In this document: positions 25,302 to 36,569 of the stretch, in pieces
Numbering within the stretch: position 1 is the stretch's first letter
Layout: every line of letters begins with the position of its first letter
Source of the DNA: Neurospora tetraspora
Lineage: Eukaryota; Ascomycota; Sordariomycetes; Sordariales; Sordariaceae
Assembly: GCF_033439725.1 (NCBI RefSeq)
Contig: NW_026944390.1
Location: 2,356,001 to 2,420,000 of the forward strand
Length of the DNA: 64,000 nucleotides
Reading direction: 5' to 3'
Made by a program: the position numbers and the translations under genes
The notes under the pieces: model-generated
What the model was told of the DNA's origin: nothing
Database searches by the model: none
What the model saw: the letters and a program-made list of their open reading frames with translations, nothing else

Positions 25302-28040
25302 CGAGTTCTGAAGAGTAATCGGGCGAATGTAACGAATGGAATCGACGAGTGTCTGCCAAGGAATGGACTGAAATGATACGATGCATGCAGTGGCAGTGAC
25401 GCCGGTGATGCAATCGATCTCCCCAGGGTCCACAGAGCATCCGGGCCAGATGAGGTCGATCACGAAGTGACGAGGGGAGAGAAGGTTTGAAAGATTCCTG
25501 TTTCAGAGTTACAGAAAGACCCGTCCCGTATCGGGCGTCCACGGGGTTTGACAAAGGTCAACCAGGGCATGTGAACATTTACTTGCTCAACAGAGAAGTA
25601 ATCAACGCTCTCGATGCTCAACCATGGTAGCCCGTAATATTCAGAGAAATTAAAAGTTATTTCGGGATGATTGTTACGATACAGTGAGTCTGAGATTGAG
25701 TCCATCGATGATGAGATTGTTCCCGCTCCTGCCTGTTGTGAGTTGTGACAGCGATGCCCCACTGCGGAGACAAGAGACCAACCCCCACGCCCCACGGGGT
25801 ATCTGAGTTTAGCGCAAATTCTAGACTGGGGAAGGTGTAACCCCACAATCAACCACATCTCCCCCTTCTGTTTTTACACACGACGCCTCTTGCCCTTGGG
25901 GCCAAAATGCTGTCAAAGCACCACCATGGAAGGAGCAGTCTGCGCCGCAAAATGAATTAAGGGGCAGTGAGGCGAATCTCAACAGCGGACTGGACTGCAC
26001 TGGACTGGAGCGAACGGACGTTGGACCACGGATGCGCACCCGTCTTTCCACCCCATCACAGTTTCCAGTTCAGTTCGATATCAACCGACGGAGCGTCTAC
26101 TAGACAGGAAGGTATCTCTCCCAAGGAAGTTCCTCTGTTGCCTCTTTGCTTGGGTGTCACGGTTGCAACCCTTTCACGTTGTCTTTGCGTTGCTTGGCTT
26201 CCATTCCAAGTCTCCAGCAGTTCGGTCAGTGCCTCTTCCAATACCACAACAAGGCGGAAAGACGTAAGAGGTAGTCCGGGATCTGAAGCTCTCTACAATA
26301 ACATTCCTCCCTTGCTAACACAAAATCCAACAGTTACCGGATCAGCCACGCGTCACTGGAACTCGCGCCCAAATTGCTGAACGACCAAAGATAACCTCAA
26401 TATAACGTTGTCAGCAAGATAATACAGTCAATTATATCTCGTGCTTCCTGAGTCGCCGGACGTGTTGTTCCTGCTTCCCCGGTGTGGTCTTGCGGCGCCC
26501 GTGGACCCTGGGCTATCGACTGGTCTCGACGTTTCCATATAGAGAGGGTGATCAGCCACCCTCATCCGCCGTCACCAACATGCCGCCAATTCATCTTGGT
26601 TAAAAGCCCCGGAAAAGGGATCGATATGAAGAGGCTTGCATTTACTATGGGGAAACGCCACTTTCAGGAACGGCACTGAACGACCAACAGACACCTCAAA
26701 CCATACGAACAATCAAGCGATCCACGGGTGCCTGAGTTGGGGGCCTCGCTTACTCTTCGGCTATGTTTCCCTGATTCACTCTACGCAACAAACACCTTGC
26801 TCGCTTAGGGAGAGTATCATCAATGCGCCTCCAGTGCCGAATCAGGCCTGCCCGGAATGTCCTGCACACCACCCATGATACTACTTTGCTATCGATCGAT
26901 TCCTGGGTCGCAAACTAGGAGGATAGAAGGAGATGCCATGTTCCCTTCTGGCCTCCACCGCGCAAGTCTTCAAAGCTGGGCACCAGACAGTTGATCAGTT
27001 GGGCAGCGAGTGGCTCTGTGCCAACGTGGACAGGTTATCTTTCGACTATACCTCAACCTCTACAAAAGGGCTTCTGTGAGACGGGTGGGAAAACGAAAAG
27101 ACCTTGTCTTACAGCGTTATCGTGGCTTATCGCTATCATCGGGTGCAGACGCAATGTCACATCCGATCCTCCCAAAATCCTGTCTTCGATCGGGCCATCA
27201 TCCGATCAACGAATGGGCTCTGGACGGGTGACGCCGCGTCCTGGCACAGACATAGAGGGATTGTTCCTACGATAACGTGCCCCGATCTAGAGGTACCCAG
27301 ACAGCTTCCAAGAGGCTATCTGCTGTCCATTACGTCCCTGATCGTCCGGGGGTACGGGTAAATCTTACCAGTGTGAACGGCCAGACAAGGCACAAGTGGC
27401 CGACCCTTAGATTATCTTGTTTGCACCCCTTGTTTCCCCCTATCGTTCCTCTTTTAGATGCTTCCTTTCACCCTGCTTCCCCCCTTTTCTTATCGGCAGT
27501 GACGTCAAGGCACAGCTGTCTGCTCAAACTCCAAACACGATGGGATAGCTGTTGAGACTCAATCTATATCAGTGGTTCTTTATTGCCGTGATATTGTACG
27601 TCCACGGTCCGGGACAAGGCTATATCAACTATAGCAAGCTGGGTGTCTCGGCTTTCCGTGCCAAGGTCTTCAATCACCAACCATTGCTAATCATTTTATT
27701 CTATTATCACGAAACAACCAAATTCGTCGAGCTGCGTCCAGAAACTGGGAGTCAAAGCGCGGTTGATATGTCATGACACACTGAGGAGGATAAAACCAGG
27801 GACAGGAGAAACACCAATGTCAAAGCTCCTCTACACAACACGTTTCCTCCCACCCCTTCCCCGCCATCGGTTATAGGCGAGGCGTAGCTCGCGCCCGTTT
27901 AGGATTATCCGCGCACACTGAGGACCACTCGGTTAGCGGCTCTTTCTTCGGCGGGTCAACCCGCTCCTCCTCGGTTCCTTGTCCTTGTCCGTCCGTCCTC
28001 TGCAACCCACATGGTTGTATCGCCGAGTTTGCCTCGCACG

Positions 28041-28131
28041 TGTCAGATTGGCACCACTACACCAAACTGGCAAAACTGGAGCTCCGAACTTGTCGGAGTA
28101 GTGGCTCAATCAGCCAACCTATAATCTGACA
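28041..28131. mobile_element. 91 bp hairpin element with 9 bp perfect terminal inverted repeats
   Basis: It begins TGTCAGATT and ends AATCTGACA, exact inverted repeats. Inside are further nested complements: CCACTAC (28054) with GTAGTGG (28098), and CTCCGA (28082) with TCGGAG (28093). The terminal TGTCAGATT is also the start of the copia LTRs in this window, so it could be a shrunken solo LTR (TG...CA ends) or a MITE. No target duplication is obvious in the flanks. A partial second copy of its left 30 bp lies at 28312. Confidence 0.5.
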
Positions 28132-28311
28132 CACCCCCCCAGCTAAACAACATTTGTGCTGGAAGCTGGCAATGACAACCCCTCGGGGACCCTATTGGGG
28201 TTTCTTTACGTGGATAGGCATGTCCATTTGAGTGGGAGTTTCGGTCGAAAAACTCGCGCCCTCAACGCGATTCGAACCTGGCACCCCCTGAGCACGAATC
28301 AGACTGTTAAT

Positions 28312-28341
28312 TGTCAGATTGGCATACCCTATACTAAACCC
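28312..28341 (+). repeat. Partial second copy of the left end of the 28041 hairpin element
   Basis: TGTCAGATTGGCA is identical to 28041-28053. The next 17 bases match with one indel and C/T changes (ACTACACCAAAC against CCTATACTAAAC). Confidence 0.55.
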
Positions 28342-29524
28342 TTGCTTTCAGTGAAGCGTGTGGGGAAGTCTAGAACCATGGTTCTCGTCAAGGAGAGAAG
28401 CGTCCGTAGCATGGAACTTCGGCCCGAGTGGCAGTCGGCCCTGTTCATGTACTAGACCCTCTCCGCTAGTACCTAGTTGGCAGCTATTGCCACTAGCGCC
28501 TGCTCGGATAACGGCTGTGATCTGCCGTCTAAACGCAAGCGCGCTTGTCACTTTGCAACGTCGGGGAAATGTTTCTGGCCTGGCTGGCCTCATCCATACC
28601 TTGGCAATATGGCCAGAGGACAGTTCGTCGTTGTATTCAACTGCATTGACGTTGCAAATATGTACCGGATCATGCAGTTATCCTCATGTATGGCACAATC
28701 TCCGGGTTCAAACATGCCAGTTACCTAAAAGCTACAACCCTTGAAGCATACTAGCTTCGAGTGAGGGGAGCGATACGTACTATGGCATACTGTCTAGTAC
28801 ACAAGTGAGGCGGGTTTAAACACATTGTGATATTGGCGCTCACAGTCTCCCCTGCTACTCCACCTCGGAATGATCAGATCTTTCTGAACTTGGGAGCCCC
28901 TACCATACTTTGGGAGATTACTTGTTGGTGAGGGCCTTCCTCAGTCGGGTGGCTTTCAAGGCCCTGTCTCATCGGGATTGACTGCGATATCAGGTCCATT
29001 CTGTTCGGTATACAATATCGACACTACATATCCTCTCGGAGAAGTCGTCAATCCCACCCTACAACCTTAGTTGCATGGAGAAGAGGCAGATTTCCCCGCC
29101 GATTCTGCAGCTCGCCTTATCTGGAATGAATATCCTTGGTTGCGCCGGTATTTCTACGGCAAAGCCGCCGAGCAGCCTCATCGAACCAATCCTGTCTACG
29201 ATCACTAACCTTGTCACTCAAATGCTGCACCGGGGAAAGTCTTAGAAGAAACGCGGAAACTTACAGATGCCTACCGGAAGTACAGTTTCAAGTGAGGGTT
29301 TGGATCTATGTATCGGTACTTTCTCCTTTACGTGAGTATGAACTGGCGTTTCACGTTGATACGAATAGTATTTCCATGGATTTATTATCCTTCACGAAAT
29401 ATTCATAAAGCCACGGTCGTCATTCGTGTCGTCTTCATTTGTATGCTCATTCATTCTTATGTTACTACTTCTTTTTTTTTTCGGTCAATTTCGATGGTGG
29501 GTGTTTCCACCAATGCAAATTTCC

Positions 29525-29530
29525 ATATAA
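29525..29530 (+). promoter_or_regulatory. TATA element of 5S rRNA gene
   Basis: ATATAA sits 30 to 25 bp upstream of the 5S start. Neurospora 5S genes are known to need a TATA element near -29. Confidence 0.7.
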
Positions 29531-29554
29531 TCTACTTTTTTGCCTGACTCAAGC

Positions 29555-29673
29555 ACATACGACCATACCCACTGGAAAACTCGGGATCCCGTCCGCTCTC
29601 CCATAGATAAGCTCGTGAGGGCCAGACTAGTAGTTGGGTCGGTGACGACCAGCGAATCCCTGGTGTTGTATGT
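29555..29673 (+). rRNA. 5S ribosomal RNA gene, copy 1
   Basis: 119 bp beginning ACATACGACCAT and ending TGTTGTATGT, with the invariant blocks TCCCGTCCGCTCTCCCATA, AGTAGTTGGGTCGGTGACGA and CCAGCGAATCCC (the internal pol III control region). A T-run follows directly as terminator. Ends pair as helix I (ACATACGAC with GTTGTATGT). Compared with the copy at 49926, the helix II strands differ but still pair: CC-CAC with GTG-A-GG around the conserved bulged A. Neurospora is known for 5S genes scattered singly through the genome as several isotypes. Confidence 0.93.
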
Positions 29674-31022
29674 TTTTTTCGCTTCCCTTTTTTCTTTGCA
29701 TCTTTTTGCTTCCGTTTTGCTTGTCCTTCTTGTTCTTCTTTTATTATTCCGGAGCAAAGTAGCCGGCGGCGGTGATGCGGAGGCTGCAAGAAAGAAGTGG
29801 CATTGTAAGATTTGACGTTGGCAAACCCTATGTCTCTTTTTGTTCATACAATGAATTTGATTGAAACAACGACTTGAAAAGGAGCCTGTCTGTTCCGTTG
29901 CCAATGATGACTTCTTCATTCAGTTCTCCGCCTATACCCAGGGCAGGTCCAGTTGTCGCAGGAGGAAGGTGCACCCCGTCCAGAGTTTCAATCTTCAGAG
30001 TGGCCTGGCACGCAGTTTCTCCCTTTTCTCAAGTATGCCACAATCTATCTTTTCACTCTGGTCATAACTGAAGCATCGTCTTTCAGACTCTCGGGTGCGG
30101 TCTGGTCCCAGAAATTTCGGTCATTTGCACAGCCGTCCACTAATTACCATTGCCGTTCGCTCATACATGGATTCTTGGCATTTAGCCTTACAGCCTTATT
30201 ACATAGTTCATTATTCTAAGTGGTCGAGAGCTCTCTTACAATCCTACCTGCCTTTTGGGATCTCAGTGCACTCGCTGCTTGACGCTATTGCTATCCTACA
30301 GCGGGTGGTTGGCGCTAAAAGCCTGTAAGAGTAACGTATCTTCTGAATGAAAGCCCTTGCGTATAGTTGTAAAATATCGTCGAAGTTGACATCAAGAAGA
30401 ATTTTGGCCCCCAAAAAGCTCTTTTGCGTGGGATCCGGATAGTACGGCAGATGCTTCGATGCTTCGATGCAACTCAATCACAGCCTCGAAAAGCTTGTCA
30501 AAGCTTGTCTACCTTAAATTGAGAGCTAGAGCTCTTCATTCATGGAAAGATTCTGCCATTGGCAACTAGCGTACTGCAGTTGGCGATGGAGACACCATGG
30601 ACAGTGACACAGCACAAATATATTTATTGGATGGGCACTGCACGGAAGTCTGGAAGCGGAGCTGAGAACTGTCAAGCGAGGCAGGGTGAGTAGGGAACTG
30701 ATGATGCGGATGTTGCCAGGTCCGAGTATGCCTGCAGCTTGAAGCTAACGACCCGAGTCGAGAGCATGAAGATCGTGAACGAGGTTGGAGAGTTGGGTAT
30801 AAAGGCCGGCGATGTCCTGACTTTGTCACCAGAATATGTCAGCAGCAGCAGCAACAGGAACAAGAATAATCACCAAGACCATCCCTCGTCTTTTGCTTTA
30901 TTTCCCCAACCTTCTCGAATCGGTACGATCAACCAAGCCCTTTCAATGGGAGTCGTAGCTCGTGAAACTGGAAGTGGAAGCTAACAAAAGAGCAGAACAC
31001 TTGTTCACGAACCACCATCAAC
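29674..31022. other. Intergenic region before the secreted-protein gene
   Basis: Only short frames without domains. The last few hundred bases should hold the promoter of the gene at 31023. No distinctive motif is seen. Confidence 0.5.
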
Positions 31023-31689
31023 ATGCTCTCCAAGAAGTATCTCACCTTCGGCGCCTTCCTGGCTGCCATTGTCTCGGCTTCGCCGCTCTCCGCTCCAGCT
31101 CCCGAGGAAGGCCTCATTGTCATCCAGCAAACTGAATTTGCCAACGGTACTCTCACCTGGTAAGTCGTCTCCCGTCTGCCGCCCCGTTGTCTCACCGCCG
31201 TCAAGCCTTGAATCATCCTACCCATCCACCTCTACGAGATGAACTTCACTAACCTCCCCCTACATAACCAGGTACGGCGAAGACCCAGCCTTCACCAAGC
31301 GATCAGTCGATGCCGATGTCCCGTCCAGCAAGCCGCTTCACAAGCGCTGCGGCAGCGCCCTTCCCCAATGCAGCAACATCCACCAATCCTTCACCTCCGT
31401 CTGCAGGACGCTGATCGACAACCTGCCCGACACCCAGATTCCCGAAAGCCCGCGGTCGACCTGCTACAACGTCGCCGGCGTCACGTGCTGCATCAGCTGG
31501 GGCAAAGTTATCGACAACGCGCGCTCCCCGGCGCTGCGGTACGCCGCGAACAAGGTTATGGATGCGTGTGTCGCGACAAATTCGAAGGGGGAGGTGTTGG
31601 TGTCGGGCCAGACGCGCGATACCTTGGTTGGAGGTACCTGTCTTAATCAGTGCTTGAGCAACAGGGCTACCAACTGTGATAGTAGCTAA
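31023..31689 (+). CDS. Small secreted cysteine-rich protein with dibasic processing sites
   Basis: Two exons, 31023-31159 and 31272-31689. The intron has a GTAAGT donor, CTAAC branch and CAG acceptor. The product is 184 residues. Residues 1-18 form a typical signal peptide (MLSKKYLTFGAFLAAIVSA), followed by a Pro/Ala-rich pro-segment. Two Lys-Arg pairs (TKR-SVDAD and HKR-CGSAL) look like Kex2 cleavage sites, so the mature protein may start at the CGSALPQC cysteine. The mature part has ten Cys, including a CC pair (VTCCISW), which suggests several disulfides. The pattern resembles small secreted proteins of filamentous fungi, but I do not recognise the family and give no function. The gene is isolated from neighbours on the same strand. 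Confidence 0.85.
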
Positions 31690-32358
31690 GTGGGTGATTG
31701 CCAACTTGGGGATCATCTGAGCGTTGTGGAGGTTTGGATACGGAGCAAATGTCTTCTTGCCTGCTGGGTGTATCGGAATGGCTGGTTAGGAAGTCACCTG
31801 AACCTGTTGAAGCTTTGGGTTAGCGATTGAGGAAGTAGCAATACGGATGGAGAAGTAGGATATGTTGTCCATCAAGTTCCGGTATGGTTTTGTGACAATG
31901 TGTACCTCGCGCATGTTCTTTTAGCTCGTCTGCAATTAACACTGTATGTTTCACCTGTGAAAGGAGAGGGTGAGTGAGCCCATAGATCGAGGACAGAGCG
32001 ACATGCTTGAAAAGATTTGAGGTCCCGACTTCGAGCGGCTATACTTGCGAATGTCAAACTTATTTGAACCGGCTCGTTGACATTTTCCAGAACCCTAGAC
32101 ACTAGCCCAACGTTCGTTGTGTCAAGGAACATGAAAAAGTTCATGTCTTACAAATGCCGATTCGAAAACAGGCGAACTGATAGTGTGTTAAAGCAAATTC
32201 TCAAAAAAGGATTCGGACCATTCTTCCTCACAAACCATGGGAAAATAACAAACTGTCACTCCGGGAGTAAGAAGATCACCGCGCACCGAGAAGAGCAAAA
32301 AATCAGGCGATCCAAACATGATCAAAAAGATAACCTCAAATCATCTCATCGCCGATTT
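31690..32358. other. Intergenic, nothing recognised
   Basis: Contains the 3' region of the secreted-protein gene and the downstream flank of the tRNA-Ala pair. An A-run near 32324 (Ts on the minus strand) may terminate the nearer tRNA. Confidence 0.5.
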
Positions 32359-32443
32359 TGGACGAGCTGGGAATCGAACCCAGGACCTTTCGCATACAGA
32401 TGAGTATGCTAAGCGAACGCTCTACCAACTGAGCCACACGCCC
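32359..32443 (-). tRNA. tRNA-Ala (AGC) with intron, copy 1
   Basis: On the minus strand: GGGCGTG acceptor, A box TGGCTCAGTTGG, anticodon arm TTCGC-TTAGCA...T-GCGAA, B box GGTTCGATTCC. The loop reads TTAGCAT once a 12 nt intron (TACTCATCTGTA or an equivalent shift) after position 37 is removed, giving anticodon AGC. The acceptor stem has one T-T mismatch and one G-T pair, shared with copy 2. Confidence 0.88.
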
Positions 32444-32472
32444 GGAAAGTGGAGATGAAGATGATCGAGAAG

Positions 32473-32557
32473 TGGACGAGCTGGGAATCGAACCCAGGAC
32501 CTTTCGCATGCTCGGAAACATGCTAAGCGAACGCTCTACCAACTGAGCCACACGCCC
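32473..32557 (-). tRNA. tRNA-Ala (AGC) with intron, copy 2
   Basis: Same exons as the copy 114 bp away, but with a different 12 nt intron (TGTTTCCGAGCA). Exons are identical and introns diverged, as expected if selection or gene conversion maintains only the mature tRNA. The same acceptor mismatch is present. Confidence 0.88.
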
Positions 32558-33998
32558 TTGATCTTGTTGTTGAATGGTCGTCCCGGAGATTGGCTTTTCA
32601 ACCACAGCGTTTGGATCGTCAGATGTCCAGCGGAAGTGGTGATGTCGAAGTCTGAACGGCTATGCGGGTGAGGTCGACGTGCAGCATCGTGGCCGACATT
32701 TTGCGCGGGTTACTGCCGATGTAACAGCTTTCGAGGAGGGTCGAAAGATATAGCGAATGAAATAGATAATCGGTCGCGGTGAAGTTCACGGAATGGTGTG
32801 TTGAGCGTGCCAAGTCCTGATGCAGTTCGCGCGGTGATGGCGTAGATGGTCGATGACGCATCACTCGGCGAAACGAGAAAGGGGGAAAGTGTGAATAATG
32901 ACATGCGGACCGAAATAATGTTGAAATGCGTTACTGCTATCTCGAGCCAAATGCAGTGTTTGAGATCATGGTGGAACAGACATCCATCAGTGGTTGTCTT
33001 GAGGTTGAGAGACGAAGTCCCCCGATTGAGGGGTGCCTGTCACCTCACAAAGCGACGAGTGTTCTGCGATATTGACAAGTCAGCCTGAATGCTCAAAACA
33101 ACTGATGTTTACTAGTTTATGATGAAGAGGCCCTGAGATGCCGAAAGAAGAGCGGCGGAATAGATTGGGAGCCGGTGTTGTTGGAGGGAGTGTCGGTGGG
33201 AGAACCGGAGAAAGGAGCACTGCGGGGCGGGACACTGTTGCCTGTGCTGCGTCATTGCACAAGCGTGGGCTTGTTTGGCCAGCATGCCCGAGTAATTTGC
33301 AGGATTGAAGGATGAAAGTGAAGAGGAAATAATGAGAAGATGGTCATTCGTGTATTAGCCACTTGAACCTGAGCAGCAAACAAACGGAATGAAAGTGGAA
33401 GAAAAAGAGGTGAAGAAGCCCAGGTGAAGTTGGGGTGAATGGGCGATACAGCCGGCGGGTGAAGTGACGGAATCGGTCGAGGTTCGAAGGGGTCGCCCAA
33501 TTGGAAGCGGTTGGCAGGACATTGTGGTCTGTGCACCACAAGATCATGAGGGAAGGGAGCACGGAAAGCACTGACCATACTCTGGGTGGGGCCAAAACAG
33601 GAGACACGATTGGCCAATGTGGCCTACAACACTTTGAGCCTTCACTTCTGCGGGAGCTCAAGGTTCAAGCTCAGGTCCGCGCTCTTACATTCACTTGAGT
33701 TGATGCTCCGAATTTCGATTTTCGACTTTTTAAACTCCGTTCAACCCTTTCCCCTTCTTCCATCAACCAAATTCATCACCATCATTACAACACGAACTCG
33801 GGACACCAAGCATCACCACGCAGATGCCCCGGGCTCATTCAAACCCAATCCACGCACCCTACCCTTCTATCATTTGAGAGGGACCTCGCCCTTGCTTAGG
33901 CCTGGTCTCAATCTTTCACCGTCCGACTTGCGGACACTTCCTGTCCCCGAGTTAAATCAAGACCTACAACTCCCTCTCTTCAGGGGAATTCGACAGAC
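32558..33998. other. Intergenic region upstream of the BTB-bromodomain gene
   Basis: No supported gene. The last 300 bp are pyrimidine-rich, as in Neurospora promoters and leaders, and probably belong to the gene at 33999. The minus-strand frames at 32619-33661 have no recognisable features. Confidence 0.5.
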
Positions 33999-35700
33999 AT
34001 GAGTGCCTCACCTACTGCCTGTCAAGATCTTGCCAGATCTGTTCTTGGTAAGTCTTTTCCCACCTTCAAGCTCACTGCGTCGCCTTGCACCGGACGCGAT
34101 GTTAGGTCTTTGTCTCATTTTTGGTCAATTCCAAAAGGCTGTTTTTGGTTATTCAGTTCCGAATGCTAACTTCTATGTCCAGAGAATATCTCAGGAATGA
34201 ATGGCGCCCTCAATGATACATCCGACGATGTGAACGGCGTCGACAACGACGCGAAAATCAACGAGACACACGATGGCCACAATGATAAGGCCACTACTGA
34301 AACCGACAACAAGGCAGCTAGCATCGCCGAAGCTGTGAAACAAGAAGCATCCCGTTCGCCAGTCGAATCCGTTGACGAGCCTCCATTCTCATGGCTGTAA
34401 GTCGAGTTGAAGCAGACACAACGCAAAGCGGACACTAACACTTATCTTGGCTCCAGTCAATCACACGCTCTTTTCGTTATCATCATGGTCGGCCCCGAGG
34501 GCATGCCTTTCGGTATCCAAAAGGACTTTCTCTGTGCCAAGTCCTCCTACTACAGGCGCTATTTTAGAGAAAAGGCGGCAAACAACGAGTCGGTCGAGGA
34601 CGTAGTCGAGCTCCGCGATACCTCGGTCGATGTCTTCGGTTACACCCAGCACTATCTCTTCACAGGCCAGGTTTACCCTGACACGCCTCCCGAATACGAG
34701 GTTCTTATCGGCGTTTGGAAGCTTGGACACAGCTTGGGCATCGACGGCCTCTGCGATGCCACGATCGATGCTATGATCGAATACCGCCGGCTCACAAACT
34801 CGATCCCCGCCACCGCTCTTCTAGTCCAGGTGTGGAACGACACCCCCGAGGGATCCTCCATCCGGAAGCTCTTGCTTTCCTGGGCTGCCGAATACATGCG
34901 GGCCTCTGAAGATCGTGCAGAGTTCGCCAAGGCGCTGCCCCAAGGAGTTCTGAGTGAGCTGGTAGTCGCTATGAGCTCGCTGGATGCAACTCCGGCCCCG
35001 GCAGCAACCCCCACCCCGCCTGTCTCTCAGGAAGTCGTTAACTCTGCCCATCAAGGCTGGCACGATGCCGTCGCCAATAGTGATGGCGAGCAGGTGCGTC
35101 CTGCTAAGAAGGCCAGGTACTCTGACGCTGGTACCAACGGTGCTAAGGCCACGCCTACCGGCCGCAAGGGACCCGGTCGGCCCAGCACTACTGGTCCAAA
35201 GGCCGGTTACAAGAGGAAGTACAATGTGGCTAATGGGGAGGTTGAGCTTACCACCTCGAAGAAGCTGGCGTTCTGCGACGACCTCCTGACTAGGATGCTC
35301 AGCGGCCCAGGTAATTGTCTCTCCTATGTCATTTCCCGCCTTTTTGGCAGCATGACCATTTACTGACCCTCATTCGCTCACAGGCTTCTGGACCCGCCTT
35401 GTTGGCCCCTTCCGCGATCCCGTTAACCCCGAATCCGACGGTGTGCCCGACTACTTCGATAAAGTGGCCAAGCCCATGGACCTGCAGACAATGAGAGCCA
35501 AGATGGACCGCAACGAGTACACCGACGAGAACGAGTTCCTCGCCGACATGAACCAGATTTTCAACAACTGCTACACGTACTGGGCCAAGAAGAGCCCCAT
35601 GTGGCAGGCCTGCGAGAGGCTCCAGAAAACATTCGAGGAGAAGTACTCGCAAATGCCCAAGTGGATTGCCAAGATGGAGGGCCAAGAGGGATCTAACTAG
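33999..35700 (+). CDS. BTB/POZ-bromodomain protein with atypical acetyl-lysine pocket
   Basis: Four exons: 33999-34047, 34183-34396, 34457-35310 and 35384-35700. All donors are GTAAGT or GTAATT and all acceptors CAG; together they encode 477 residues. Residues 1-87 are acidic and disordered. Residues 88-195 form a BTB/POZ fold (LFVIIMVGPEGMPFGIQKDF, then YYRRYF and FGYTQHYLFTGQVYP). A Lys/Arg-rich linker holds an AT-hook-like GRKGPGRPS. From about 373 a bromodomain follows (YFDKVAKPMDLQTM, then FLADMNQIFNNCYTYW). In canonical bromodomains the last residue of that motif is the Asn that holds acetyl-lysine (NCYxYN), and here it is Trp. The protein is therefore probably nuclear and chromatin-associated with altered ligand choice. 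The domain pair is recognised, not a named gene. Confidence 0.88.
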
Positions 35701-36569
35701 TCTCTGCGAAGTTGTCCAAATGGGCTCCTTCACCAAAGCGCAAAACGGCCGAACTTATCATGGTTGCGGAGGAAGTTGTTGAGATAAAGCTGAGAGGAAT
35801 CTTTCGGATCAATGGCGCGCACATGGGTACGACTGCCATCGTTCCCTCGGTCGGATCGATCCCGATCTAACCAAGATTTTGCCCACGGTAGCGACAAGAA
35901 ACAAAGTCGAGAAAACCGTTTGACTGGGCGTAAGGGTTACTCATCAAAGAGGGGAAAAGGGCGAAAGGAAAAACGTGATGTTCACGAAGCGAAAAGGAAA
36001 CGGTGATTGGTTTTCTGGTGTAGCATTATTGGTGTTTCCTTGGTCATCATTAACCCGCGGCGTTTGGGTTTGTTTATGACGGGCGGCGCTTAGGTCACTT
36101 TTTGTCCGGCAGCATGCCAGAGGGACGAGAAAGGAAGGATTATTGTATTTGAATATCACTATGATACTGGTCTTAGGATCGGTGGCTGGACTTGTCAAAG
36201 GAAGACTTGGAAGGCGGTGGAATAGTAAGGGTTAGGGTCATTGAGGAAGCTCTCTCATTTCAGGAGCAGAGCAAGGCAGGACAAGTAACTATTATAGTAC
36301 AAGCGACTGCGGTCTCTTTATCCGTAGCAGCGAGGAGGACATATAATGAACAGTCCTCCGATTTACAAGTCTGTTCTCATATCCTTTTGCATTCATTGTG
36401 AGAAGCTCAACCTCCATGACGCATAATCCCAACGTCCTTAAAACGGCAAACGTTTTCAGTCAAAGCAACACAACTAATCCGCAAAACTAGAATCAACTGC
36501 ATCGTAGTCCACCCTTGCAAGAATGACCCCAATCCTTATACAGTATTCATACAAGCGAACGGAAGCTTC
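35701..36569. other. Convergent 3' regions of the BTB-bromodomain gene and tim21
   Basis: Two genes end toward each other here. No additional gene is visible. Confidence 0.6.

Larger units (their letters stand above)
21940..29554. other. 7.6 kb gene-poor interval: cre-1 3' region and intergenic DNA
   Basis: Normal composition throughout, so it is not a RIP tract. The first few hundred bases are likely cre-1 3' UTR. The remainder has only short frames without recognisable domains. Those at 24200-24520 and 25460-25858 (both minus) are the most protein-like but lack support. Microsatellites at 23371 and 25271 and the hairpin element at 28041 are listed separately. Confidence 0.55.

Noticed and set aside
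25460-25858. Minus-strand frame with a passable internal segment
   Set aside because: No recognised family, no clear start or intron structure; could be an exon of an orphan gene but cannot be supported.
28261-28300. B-box-like GGTTCGAATCG on the minus strand, possible tRNA or SINE
   Set aside because: The T stem does not pair and no acceptor or anticodon arm can be folded.
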